This document shows, one piece after another, positions 47,921 through 55,493 of a stretch of 64,000 nt of DNA. Within the stretch, counting starts at the first letter, position 1. Each line of letters opens with the position of its first letter. The DNA is from Streptomyces aureocirculatus. GTDB taxonomy: Bacteria > Actinomycetota > Actinomycetes > Streptomycetales > Streptomycetaceae. The DNA lies in NCBI RefSeq assembly GCF_000720475.1, contig NZ_JOAP01000040.1, positions 67,913 to 131,912 of the forward strand, written 5' to 3'. Below the pieces are notes generated by a model. It ran no database searches. It was given only the letters and a program-made list of their open reading frames with translations, and was not told where the DNA came from. Position numbers and translations under genes: made by a program.

Positions 47921-48444
47921 GGGAGAACCCGTTGCCTTACGCCCCGGAGAGTGAGAAGGACCGCAAGTTCCTCGAACAAGCCATCGCCATCTCCCGCCAC
48001 GCACTCGATGATGAGGGCAAAACACCCTTCGGTGCCCTGGTGGTGGTGGACGGGGAAATCGTAGGCACGGGCACAAGTTCCGTGGTCGAGCTGTGTGACC
48101 CCACCGCCCACGCCGAGATCATGGCCCTACGCGACGCGGGCCGCAGCCTTGGCCGCCACCTGATGGAGGGCGCCGTGATGTATTCGAGCAGCGAGCCGTG
48201 CCCGATGTGCCTCACCGCCTGCTACTGGGCCCGGATCTCCCGTCTCGTGTACGCGGCGACCAGTCACGACGTCGCGGACAATGGCTTCGAAGACCTGCAG
48301 TACTACAGAGAGTTGGCTCTGCCGAACGGCGAACGCCGACTGCTGGACGAGGTGTCCGTCGAGGGCGAGCTGCGCTCCACCGCGGCCGGTGCCCTCTCCG
48401 AGTGGGCGGCCGCACTGCCGTTCCCGGTGGAACCGAAGCTTTGA
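47917..48444 (+). CDS. Zinc-dependent nucleoside/nucleobase deaminase
   Basis: A 175-residue cytidine/deoxycytidylate deaminase-fold enzyme. The zinc site is complete: TAHAEIMAL supplies the His ligand and catalytic Glu, and SEPCPMCLTAC supplies two Cys. The layout (FGALVVVDGEIVGTGTSSVVELCDPTAHAE; YAATSHDVADNGFEDLQYY) is closest to guanine deaminase/nucleoside deaminases rather than TadA. GTG 47917 overlaps the preceding stop. Because it is coupled to a membrane protein and an unknown gene, it may act on a signalling or phage nucleotide; that is speculation. Confidence 0.85.
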   Translation: MRENPLPYAPESEKDRKFLEQAIAISRHALDDEGKTPFGALVVVDGEIVGTGTSSVVELCDPTAHAEIMALRDAGRSLGRHLMEGAVMYSSSEPCPMCLTACYWARISRLVYAATSHDVADNGFEDLQYYRELALPNGERRLLDEVSVEGELRSTAAGALSEWAAALPFPVEPKL

Positions 48445-48692
48445 TCCGTAGCACGCGTCACCCAAAACGCCCCCTCGGCGGAGCCGTACTCGCCCTCGCC
48501 GGGGCCGCCGCCGCGAAGGAGTGGCGGCAGCAGGCCGGGGCGAGTACGGCCGCCGCGCTCAGCGCCGCGTATGTCGCCGGGTTCGCCGGGTCGCACCCCC
48601 TCGCGAAGAAGGTCGGCGCCTGGCCCGCCGTGCTCGGGGTGGCGGGTGGCGTGGCGCTCGCGTCCTGGCTGGCGGTCGACCGGCGCGGCTGA
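48441..48692 (+). pseudogene. 5'-truncated copy of a small membrane protein gene
   Basis: Eighty-three codons (RPLGGAVLALAG to the stop) align without gaps to residues 31-104 of the intact gene at 51397-51711 on the other strand, including AALSAAYVAGFAGSHPLAKK and GAWPAVLGVAGGVALASW. The first 30 residues with the native start are missing. A TTG at 48441 overlapping the deaminase stop could allow translation, but truncation at the operon junction is the simpler reading. The copy retains two hydrophobic helices. Confidence 0.75.
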
Positions 48693-48729
48693 CCTCGGCC
48701 CTGCGTAGCTGGCCCCGGGCGACAGATGG

Positions 48730-49737
48730 CTACCCCCGCCCCCGGAACGTAGCCCGATAAGCCCCCGGCGACACCCCCACCCCCGCCTGGAAGTGCGCCC
48801 GCAGCGACGCCCCCGTACCGAAGCCGCACTCCGCCGCGATGCGGTCGACCGTGTGGTCGGTCTCCTCCAGGAGCTGGCGGGCGCGGTCCACGCGGCGCTG
48901 GGAGAGCCACTGCACCGGAGTCAGGCCCGTCTCGTCCCGGAAACGGCGGCTGAAGGTACGTACGCTCATCGACGCCTGTGCCGCGAGTTCGGCGAGGGTC
49001 AGCGGGTCGCCGAGGCGGGTCAGCGCCCATGCCCGGGCCGCGCCCGTCGACGTCGACTCGGGCTCGGCCACCGGGCGTTGGATGTACTGGGCCTGGCCGC
49101 CCTCCCGGTGCGGCGGCACCACCGTACGGCGGGCGACCGCCGCCGCGACCGCCGCCCCGTGGTCCCGGCGGATCAGGTGCAGGCACAGGTCGACACCGGC
49201 CGCTTCCCCCGCCGACGTCAGGACGGCGCCCTCGTCCACGTACAGCACATCCGGATCCACCGTGACGGCGGGGAAGGCGCGCGCGAACAGGTCCGTGGAC
49301 AGCCAGTGCGTCGTCGCCCGGCGCCCGTCCAGGAGGCCCGCCGCCGCCAGGACGAACGCGCCCGTACAGATCGACGCGACGCGACGGGCCCCGGCGGCAG
49401 CCGTCACCGCCGCGGCCAGCGGGGCGGGCAGTTTCCCGGGCCGCAGCCCCTCGTCCTCGCGGTGCGACGCGGGCACGATCACAGTGTCCGCCTCCGCGAG
49501 GACCTCGGGCCCGTGCGCCGCCCGGATGGGGAAGTCCGCGTCCGTCTCCACCATGCCGGGCGTGAGCGCGCAGGTCAGAGGCCTGTAGAGCGGGGCTCCC
49601 GCGGCGTCGCGCGCGTTGCCGAACAACTGGTGTACGAGGCCGAGTTCCATCGGCAGGACGCCGTCGCGTACGAGTACGGCCACGGTGGCGGGGGGCTGGT
49701 GGGGCTCCGGTGGCCCCTGCCGCTTCGCTGATGCCAT
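48730..49737 (-). CDS. GlxA-type AraC-family transcriptional regulator
   Basis: A 335-residue regulator. Residues 18-200 are a DJ-1/PfpI-like amidotransferase domain (VAVLVRDGVLPMELGLVHQLFG; ASICTGAFVLAAAGLLDGRRATTHW with the nucleophile-elbow Cys). Residues about 235-335 carry two AraC HTH motifs (LTLAELAAQASMSVRTFSRRFRDETGLTPVQWL; IAAECGFGTGASLRAHF). It is divergent from the MFS gene at 49809 (71 bp) and probably controls it. ATG 49737 is preferred to the in-frame start at 49764. Confidence 0.92.
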   Translation of the reverse strand: MASAKRQGPPEPHQPPATVAVLVRDGVLPMELGLVHQLFGNARDAAGAPLYRPLTCALTPGMVETDADFPIRAAHGPEVLAEADTVIVPASHREDEGLRPGKLPAPLAAAVTAAAGARRVASICTGAFVLAAAGLLDGRRATTHWLSTDLFARAFPAVTVDPDVLYVDEGAVLTSAGEAAGVDLCLHLIRRDHGAAVAAAVARRTVVPPHREGGQAQYIQRPVAEPESTSTGAARAWALTRLGDPLTLAELAAQASMSVRTFSRRFRDETGLTPVQWLSQRRVDRARQLLEETDHTVDRIAAECGFGTGASLRAHFQAGVGVSPGAYRATFRGRG

Positions 49738-49808
49738 GGCCAGATACTTGCACACCCTGGCCATCTGGCCACTCGTCGTGACGGACGCACCCGGCGGACG
49801 CTCGACGT

Positions 49809-51245
49809 ATGCGACGTATGCGAAAAGCGAGTGCCGACGTGAGCGCCGACGTGAGCGCTGACGTGAGCAGGAGCGCGACCGGCGGAACCTGCACCCCCAC
49901 CTGTTCGAGGACGGCCACCCGCACCCTCCCGGGAACGAGCCCGGAAGCGAGTCGGGGGACGAACCCGGAAGCGAGTCGGCGGACGAGCCGGGGGACGGGG
50001 ATCGTCACCCCCTGGACGGTCGCCGCCGTCGCCGCCCTCGCGATCGTCGCCGCAGGCACCTTCACCACCCTCGCGGGACTCCTCGTCGGGCCGCTGCACG
50101 CCGAGCTCGGCTGGTCGCGAGGGGTGATCGGGGTCGGGAGCGCGGTGCACATGGTCGTGTACGGGGCGACCGCGCCGTTCGCCGCGGCGCTGATGGACCG
50201 CTTCGGCATGCGGTACGTCACGACGGGCGCCCTGGGCCTGGTCGGCGCCGGGGCCGTGCTGACCGCGACCGCTATGACCGAGGCCTGGCAGTTCGCGCTC
50301 TACTGGGGCGTGCTGGTGGGCCTCGGCAGCGGCGCCACCGCGATGGCCTTCGCGGCCGTCGTCACCGAGCGGTGGTTCGTGGCACGGCGCGGCCTGGTCA
50401 CGGGCCTGCTCACGGCGGCGAGCGTGGTGGGGCAGTTCGTGTTCCTGCCGGTGCTCTCGGAGATCGTCGGACGGTACGGGTGGCGGGCCGCGGCGCTCAC
50501 GCTCGCGGGGGCGGCCCTGCTCACCGGGCCCCTGGTGTGGCTTGTGCTCCGCGACCACCCGGCGGACGCGGGGCTGTGCCCGTACGGGGCCGCGGAGTTC
50601 GTACCCCGCCCCGCACCGGTCACCGGAGCGGCACGACGAGCCGTACGCGTACTCCTGCGCTCGGCACGCACCGGCCCCTTCTGGCTGCTCGCCGGGACCT
50701 TCGCCATCTGCGGGGCCTCCACGAACGGCGTGATGTGGACGCACTTCACGCCCGCCGCGCACGACCACGGCATGGCGACGACGGCCGCCTCCTCGCTGCT
50801 CGCGCTCATCGGGATCTTCAACGTCGCCGGCACGGTGGCCTCCGGCTGGCTCACCGACCGCCGGGACCCGCGACGCCTGCTCGCCGCGTACTTCGCGGTG
50901 CGCGGGGTGGCACTGCTCTCGCTCCCGCTGCTGCTCACCGCCACCGTGCAGCCACCGCTCGTCGCCTTCGCCGTCGTCTTCGGCCTGCTCGACGTGGCGA
51001 CGGTGCCGCCGACGATCGCACTGTGCCGCGCGCACTTCGGCCCCGACGCCGCCGTCGTGTTCGGCTGGGTCAACTCAGCCCACCAGGTGGGCGCGGGCAC
51101 CGTGGCCTTCCTGGGCGGGGCGGCGCGGGATGCGTTCGGGTCGTATGACGTGGTGTGGGTGGGGACGGCTGCGTTGTGTGCGGGGGCGGCGTTGCTGTCG
51201 CTGACGCTCACGCTGCGGGGTGGTTCGGCTGGCGGCTGGGGGTGA
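49809..51245 (+). CDS. MFS transporter with repeat-coded N-terminus
   Basis: A 478-residue major facilitator with twelve predicted helices starting at TPWTVAAVAALAIVAAGTFTTLAGLL; HAELGWSRGVIGVGSAVHMVVYG and ERWFVARRGLVTGLLTAASVVGQFVFLP are typical of the oxalate/formate or monocarboxylate-like group. The first 65 residues are low complexity from two minisatellites: 12-bp units coding ADVS (49831-49866) and 21-bp units coding (P)EASRGT-like sequence (49929-49995). The start could be 49809 or a GTG inside the repeats (49863). It is divergently paired with the GlxA-type regulator. Confidence 0.85.
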   Translation: MRRMRKASADVSADVSADVSRSATGGTCTPTCSRTATRTLPGTSPEASRGTNPEASRRTSRGTGIVTPWTVAAVAALAIVAAGTFTTLAGLLVGPLHAELGWSRGVIGVGSAVHMVVYGATAPFAAALMDRFGMRYVTTGALGLVGAGAVLTATAMTEAWQFALYWGVLVGLGSGATAMAFAAVVTERWFVARRGLVTGLLTAASVVGQFVFLPVLSEIVGRYGWRAAALTLAGAALLTGPLVWLVLRDHPADAGLCPYGAAEFVPRPAPVTGAARRAVRVLLRSARTGPFWLLAGTFAICGASTNGVMWTHFTPAAHDHGMATTAASSLLALIGIFNVAGTVASGWLTDRRDPRRLLAAYFAVRGVALLSLPLLLTATVQPPLVAFAVVFGLLDVATVPPTIALCRAHFGPDAAVVFGWVNSAHQVGAGTVAFLGGAARDAFGSYDVVWVGTAALCAGAALLSLTLTLRGGSAGGWG

Positions 51246-51396
51246 GGGGCGTTGCCTCGGGCTGCCGAGGTGTGGGGCGTTGCTGCTGGCCCGCTGAGGG
51301 TGCGGGGCGCTGAGGGTGCGGGGCTTTGCTTCGGGCTGCCGAGGGTGCGGAGCGCTGCCGCGCCTCTCCGCTGTCAGCTACGGCGGTCTCCCACCA

Positions 51397-51711
51397 TCAG
51401 CTACGGCGGTCGACAACCGCCCAAGAGGCGAGCGCCACGCCACCGGCCACGCCGAGGACGGCGGGCCAGGCGCCCACCTTCTTGGCCAGCGGATGCGAGC
51501 CGGCGAACCCTGCGACATACGCGGCGCTGAGCGCGGCGGCGGCCTTCCCACCCGCGACCTCATGCCATCGCCGCGCGGCGATGGCTCCGGCGCCGAGCAG
51601 TACGACTCCGCCGAGCGGCCGCTGCTTGGTGAACCGGGCTACGGCATACCCGCCGGTGAGCCCAGCGGCCGCCATCACGGCCGCCGGTACCTTCACCGTC
51701 ACGTTCGCCAT
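51397..51711 (-). CDS. Small membrane protein (intact copy)
   Basis: A 104-residue protein with two or three short hydrophobic helices (AAVMAAAGLTGGYAVARF; AAALSAAYVAGFAGSHPLAKK; AVLGVAGGVALASWAVV). It is the intact homologue of the truncated copy at 48441-48692. ATG 51711 has GAGG upstream. No function is known. The preceding 150 bp (51246-51396) contain only short GTGCGGGGC and CAGCTACGGCGGTC duplications. Confidence 0.7.
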   Translation of the reverse strand: MANVTVKVPAAVMAAAGLTGGYAVARFTKQRPLGGVVLLGAGAIAARRWHEVAGGKAAAALSAAYVAGFAGSHPLAKKVGAWPAVLGVAGGVALASWAVVDRRS

Positions 51712-51750
51712 GCTTGCCTCGCTTTCATCCGGTCAGGGAGGGACCTGCCG

Positions 51751-51969
51751 CTATGGTCCGAGCCTAACGCTCGGTTGCGAGAGGCTTGCGAGGAAGCCGG
51801 ACCATGCCTCTGGCGGGACAGCCAGGGGGCGGTGTGCGGGGGACTTCGAGTCCCGTATGAGCACGGTGCGTTGTGTGACGGCTACCTCAACGCATTCTGT
51901 TGCGTTGGCTCCGCTGTACGACGACTTGAACCAGCGGCCGTGGGGGATCGGGCGGGTGTTGGCGGGCAT
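51751..51969 (-). CDS. DUF397 domain protein
   Basis: A 72-residue DUF397 protein with the signature WFKSSYSGANATECVEVAV and VLIRDSKSPAHRPLAVPPEAWSGFL. ATG 51969 has GGAG 5 bases upstream and starts 9 bp after the DUF5753 regulator stop. DUF397 proteins accompany this regulator type throughout Streptomyces (whiJ and bldB-region loci) and modulate its activity. Confidence 0.93.
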   Translation of the reverse strand: MPANTRPIPHGRWFKSSYSGANATECVEVAVTQRTVLIRDSKSPAHRPLAVPPEAWSGFLASLSQPSVRLGP

Positions 51970-51978
51970 CACAACTCC

Positions 51979-52824
51979 TTACAACTCCTTGCGGACGTCC
52001 TGCATGAGCGCGGAGGAGGCCTCCATGTCCAACGCTTGGGCGCGAAGGTAGTCGAACGCAAGTCTGTATCGCTCCAGTTCGCTCTCCTGTTCCAGGAACA
52101 GAGATCCCGTGTGGTAGTCGACGTATACGACATCGAGCGACGGCTCGGCGCCCCCGATGATCAGGAAGCTGCCCATCGCGGCACCATGCGCACCCTTGGA
52201 GAACGGCAGTACCTGGAGGGTGATGTGCGGAGACTCGTTGGCCTCAAGCAGTCGGCTCAACTGTTCTCTCATGACCGCTGGCGAACCGACGATACGTCTG
52301 ATCACCGACTCGTCGAGTACGGCCCACAGGTGCGGCGGTGCCGCCCGCCGCAGTATGTCCTGCCTCCGCATGTGGATGTCCACGAGGCGTTCGATCTCCG
52401 TCGGCGCCAAGCGGACCTCGTTGGCCTGCTGCAAGGCCGTGCTGTAACTACGGGTCTGCAGAAGGCCGGGGACGTAGACACAGGAGAAGTGATCTTCCCG
52501 TACTGCCTCGTCCTCCAGCGTCAGCAGGAGGTTCATGGTCTCGGGAATCGAATCAGCGAAAGGCCTCCACCAGCCCTGTTGCCTGGCGTCCTTGGCGAGA
52601 CCGACGAGCGCGTTCTGCTCCGCGTCACTCGCATCGTATGCCCGGCAGAGTGCCTCCACGACGAGCCATTTGACCGGCCCTTCTCGTGTTTCGTACCGGC
52701 TCACGGTTGCTTTGGACACACCGACGCACAGCCCTGCCTCCTCAAGCGTCATGCCCTTGCGAGCGCGCAGCTTGCGCAGGGTCGCCCCCAACTGGCGGCG
52801 TCGGGTCGTAGCCCTCGCTGGCAC
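51979..52824 (-). CDS. XRE-family regulator with DUF5753 (Scr1-type) domain
   Basis: A 281-residue regulator. Residues 11-65 are a Cro/CI helix-turn-helix (LGATLRKLRARKGMTLEEAGLCVGVSKATVSRYE). The rest is the DUF5753 domain (FSCVYVPGLLQTRSYSTAL; RRQDILRRAAPPHLWAVLDESVIRR; ITLQVLPFSKGAHGAAMGSFLII). GTG 52824 has AAGGAGG 9 bases upstream. It forms the usual trio with DUF397 and the divergent HATPase gene, a family of developmental or stress switches. Confidence 0.93.
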   Translation of the reverse strand: MPARATTRRRQLGATLRKLRARKGMTLEEAGLCVGVSKATVSRYETREGPVKWLVVEALCRAYDASDAEQNALVGLAKDARQQGWWRPFADSIPETMNLLLTLEDEAVREDHFSCVYVPGLLQTRSYSTALQQANEVRLAPTEIERLVDIHMRRQDILRRAAPPHLWAVLDESVIRRIVGSPAVMREQLSRLLEANESPHITLQVLPFSKGAHGAAMGSFLIIGGAEPSLDVVYVDYHTGSLFLEQESELERYRLAFDYLRAQALDMEASSALMQDVRKEL

Positions 52825-53042
52825 GTTCGGATACCTCCTTGGCGGAGCGGGGCCGGGTGCCCGCGGGCGGCAATCAGGTTATGCGTGGTGGGAGTTGGCG
52901 GCGGACGGATTCACTCGATGGATTCCCGTGAGAAGTTACACAGCGAGACTTCTCTGTGCCATGCTCGCGGCAGTTCGCTACGCGGTGCAGTCGTGTGGAC
53001 ACGGCGGGCGCAGCGCTGCGTGGCTCGGGAGGGAGTCTCTCC

Positions 53043-53768
53043 ATGTCTATGTACGAACAGAGCGCACGGGGGCTGCGCTGCGTCCTGCCGTTTGAAGCGG
53101 CGCCGGCGGAATTGTCGCTGCTCCGCGAAGCGGTGAAGCGCAACCTGGAGCAGTGGGGTGCGCAAAGCGTCACCGATGAGGCCGAACTGGTCGCCACCGA
53201 GCTGGCGACGAATGTCATCAAGCACGTGGGAGCAGGGGCTGCCGCGACGCTCGTCCTTGAGCCGCGGGAAGACCGCCTGCGGGTGGAGGTGCATGACAAG
53301 AGTCATGTTGTGCCGACTCTGCGGATGATCTGCGGGGAAGAGGAGTGCGGACGCGGCCTGCACCTGCTGGCCGCTCTGTGTGAGGAGTGGGGCACTGTCC
53401 TTGAAGCCACCGGTAAGGCGGTGTGGTGTGAACTCTCCCTTGAGCCGGCGCGGGTGTGCATGCGGGGGCGACGCGCCGTGATGGTTCTTGAGGAGTACCG
53501 GCGCGTGGCCGGCGCGATTTCGGCGGCGCCGACCTTTGCGGTGCTTGAGGAGTCGGTTACCGACGTGATTGCCGACCTCCTCCACTGGCTCGTAGCGCAG
53601 GGAGGGGACCCGGACGAGATGCTCGGCCGGGCGCGGATGCACTTTGAGGCGGAAGCGGAGGCGGATGTGGAGGCGGATGAGCCGCCGGCGCGGGTAGAAC
53701 CCGGGGCTACCCGGCAGCGTGGATGGCGCCCAACAAGGCTTGAGCATCCTGGGGCTGACCCTCGTTGA
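53043..53768 (+). CDS. HATPase_c anti-sigma-factor-like ATP-binding protein
   Basis: A 241-residue protein. Residues 8-135 are an RsbW/SpoIIAB-like GHKL ATPase: N box ELVATELATNVIKH, G1 box VEVHDKSHVVP, G2 box CGRGLHLL. It lacks a kinase sensor, so it is probably a partner-switching regulator. The C-terminal 100 residues are helical and acidic (FEAEAEADVEADE) and their last 62 bp overlap the converging XRE gene. ATG 53043 follows GGAGGGAG. It completes the XRE/DUF397/ATPase trio. Confidence 0.88.
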   Translation: MSMYEQSARGLRCVLPFEAAPAELSLLREAVKRNLEQWGAQSVTDEAELVATELATNVIKHVGAGAAATLVLEPREDRLRVEVHDKSHVVPTLRMICGEEECGRGLHLLAALCEEWGTVLEATGKAVWCELSLEPARVCMRGRRAVMVLEEYRRVAGAISAAPTFAVLEESVTDVIADLLHWLVAQGGDPDEMLGRARMHFEAEAEADVEADEPPARVEPGATRQRGWRPTRLEHPGADPR

Positions 53769-54474
53769 GCAAGGCCACGGCAGTGCTAATGGACGCCTGG
53801 ATGTCATGGCGTTTCGCGGCAGCACTGAGCATGGCCTCGACCCCATCCTCCGCTCCGGCATTGCGGAAAGCCGCGACCGCACTCGGAAACTCGCACGGCT
53901 CAAGGCTGGTGCCCATGGTCCAAGCGATGAATTGAGCGTCACGGAACCGGCCTGCCGTCACGTGGCGGGCGTAGTCGGTGATGTCGGCGGCATACTTTTC
54001 GCCGGTGAGGTGCCGGTCCCCTCGCTGGTGGGGGACCGGCACCCCGGACCGTGCTCCGAGAAGTGCCGACCTTCTGCGGGTGCGCAGCCTGTGGCTCTTG
54101 CGAGCCCGGAGTCTGGCCTCAAGAGCCGGCTCTCGCAGCAGGTAATCGAGGAAGCCCGCAGCCGTGCCTGGATCCGTCTTCTCTACTGTTGCGGCCGCAC
54201 GCAGGGCGAGCAGGTGCGCGAGAGTGTGCGGCAACGGCCTGCCCTGCTCACGCGCCCTGCTCTCTAGGACCTTGTAGATACGCTCCACCGGTCCGGGCTT
54301 CTTCGGTACGCGCTCGGCCTTGTAGCAAGAGATGCTGGACAGCCCCACGCCTGTCTCTCGCGCGATCACCTTGTGAGGGATGCCTGCGGCCTCAATGGTC
54401 TCGCTGAAGGCAGCGAAGAACTTCTCCCTGATGGAGCCGCAGTGGGAGCTACCGCGGGCGGATCTCTCGGCCAT
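53707..54474 (-). CDS. Helix-turn-helix regulator at the edge of the defence island
   Basis: A 255-residue protein. An N-terminal HTH (FFAAFSETIEAAGIPHKVIARETGVGLSSISCYKAERVPKKPGPVERIYKVL) is followed by a helical region, an Arg-rich segment and a C-terminal helical domain with conserved ITDYARHVTAGRFRDAQFIAWTMGTSLEP. It lacks DUF5753. ATG 54474 has GGAAGG upstream. It is divergent from the WH-HNH/ParB-like/helicase operon across a gap with a perfect 14-bp-arm palindrome, so it is the likely regulator of that operon. Confidence 0.8.
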   Translation of the reverse strand: MAERSARGSSHCGSIREKFFAAFSETIEAAGIPHKVIARETGVGLSSISCYKAERVPKKPGPVERIYKVLESRAREQGRPLPHTLAHLLALRAAATVEKTDPGTAAGFLDYLLREPALEARLRARKSHRLRTRRRSALLGARSGVPVPHQRGDRHLTGEKYAADITDYARHVTAGRFRDAQFIAWTMGTSLEPCEFPSAVAAFRNAGAEDGVEAMLSAAAKRHDIQASISTAVALLNEGQPQDAQALLGAIHAAG

Positions 54475-54558
54475 GCCAGCCTTCCTGCAGATGCTGGGAG
54501 TTCGCGTAGACCCTCCATAGTGCTCGGCCCGCCCACAAGTTGAATAGCTCTTCTGGCG

Positions 54559-54592
54559 ATTGCGGCAGTGCAGCATCTTGCACTGCCGCAAT
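54559..54592. promoter_or_regulatory. Perfect inverted repeat between the HTH gene and the WH-HNH operon
   Basis: ATTGCGGCAGTGCA (54559-54572) and its exact complement (54579-54592) flank a 6-base spacer. It lies centrally in the 231-bp divergent intergenic region. It could be the operator of the HTH regulator or a leader hairpin of the operon. Confidence 0.6.
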
Positions 54593-54705
54593 TCCGTGTC
54601 CGGGCTGGATTCCGGGAGCACTCCTGGGCCAGGGTTTCTGGTGGCTGGATGCAGCCGGATCGCTCGCTGGCCCGGTGGAGACACAGGACCTGACGTAAGG
54701 GGTAC

Positions 54706-55392
54706 GTGGTGGACATGCCGTCGTGGACGGACCCGAAGCTGGGCACGATGAAGCGCGCCGCCTTGTGGCTGGTGACCGTCGTGGGTGAGACGAACACCTT
54801 CACCAAGGAGGACGTGAAGGCGGCGTTCCCGGGGGTCAGTCAGGCTGATCGCCGGGTCCGTGACCTGCGTGATCATGGCTGGCAGATCGACACCAACCGC
54901 GAGGACGCCTCCCTCGACCAGCACGAGCAGCGCTTCGTTAAGCAGGGGGAGCCAGTATGGCTGCCGGGCAAGGGCACCCGTCCCGGCATCTCGATCACGC
55001 AGACCAGGCGGCGCGAAGTGCTCGCGCGGGACGGGCACTTCTGCCGGTCGTGCGGGATCGCGCCGGGCGAGACCTACGCCGGCACTCACGAGTCGGCGCA
55101 GATCGACATCGCCCGGCGGGTAGTGCGGCAGCCGGACGGCAGCAAGATCACTGAACTCGTCTCCGAGTGCAACCGCTGCCGCGTGGGTGGGCGCGGTGCT
55201 GAAGCTGACCTGAGCGCGATGATGAAGCGCGCCGAGGGCCTCAGCGCCCTGGACCGCAGGATGCTTACGGAATGGATGAAGCGGGACCAGCGTCAGTTCA
55301 GCGCGGCGGAGGTGTTCTGGGCCGAGTACCGGTCGCTTCCCGAGGAGTCGCGGGCGAAGGTTCGCGAGGGCTTGAAGCTGCCGGCCGAATAG
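54706..55392 (+). CDS. Winged-helix plus HNH-like zinc-finger protein, catalytic His missing
   Basis: A 228-residue protein. Residues about 13-60 form a winged helix (RAALWLVTVVGETNTFTKEDVKAAFPGVSQADRRVRDLRDHGW). An HNH-like module follows with zinc Cys pairs FCRSCG and ECNRC. Its paralogue at 59917 has the expected HNH histidines (VGHVNPH), but here the matching stretch reads QIDIARRV, so the nuclease centre looks lost. A C-terminal helical tail (DRRMLTEWMKRDQRQFSAAEVFWAEYRSLP) is shared by both paralogues. GTG 54706 follows AAGGGG. It is the first gene of an operon with the ParB-like and helicase genes. Confidence 0.8.
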   Translation: MVDMPSWTDPKLGTMKRAALWLVTVVGETNTFTKEDVKAAFPGVSQADRRVRDLRDHGWQIDTNREDASLDQHEQRFVKQGEPVWLPGKGTRPGISITQTRRREVLARDGHFCRSCGIAPGETYAGTHESAQIDIARRVVRQPDGSKITELVSECNRCRVGGRGAEADLSAMMKRAEGLSALDRRMLTEWMKRDQRQFSAAEVFWAEYRSLPEESRAKVREGLKLPAE

Positions 55393-55493
55393 TAGGCACG
55401 GTCCCTTATGTAACCCGCGGTCGCGCTGACCCACTTCACGGGCAGCGCGCCCAGGCTAGCGGTAATACCCCTGAAACTGGTGAGGAGATTCTG

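Noticed and set aside
54474..55434. A long N-terminal extension of the HTH regulator running opposite the WH-HNH gene.
   Set aside because: Homology and a ribosome site begin at ATG 54474. The extension is antisense to a gene with clear motifs and crosses the operator-like palindrome.
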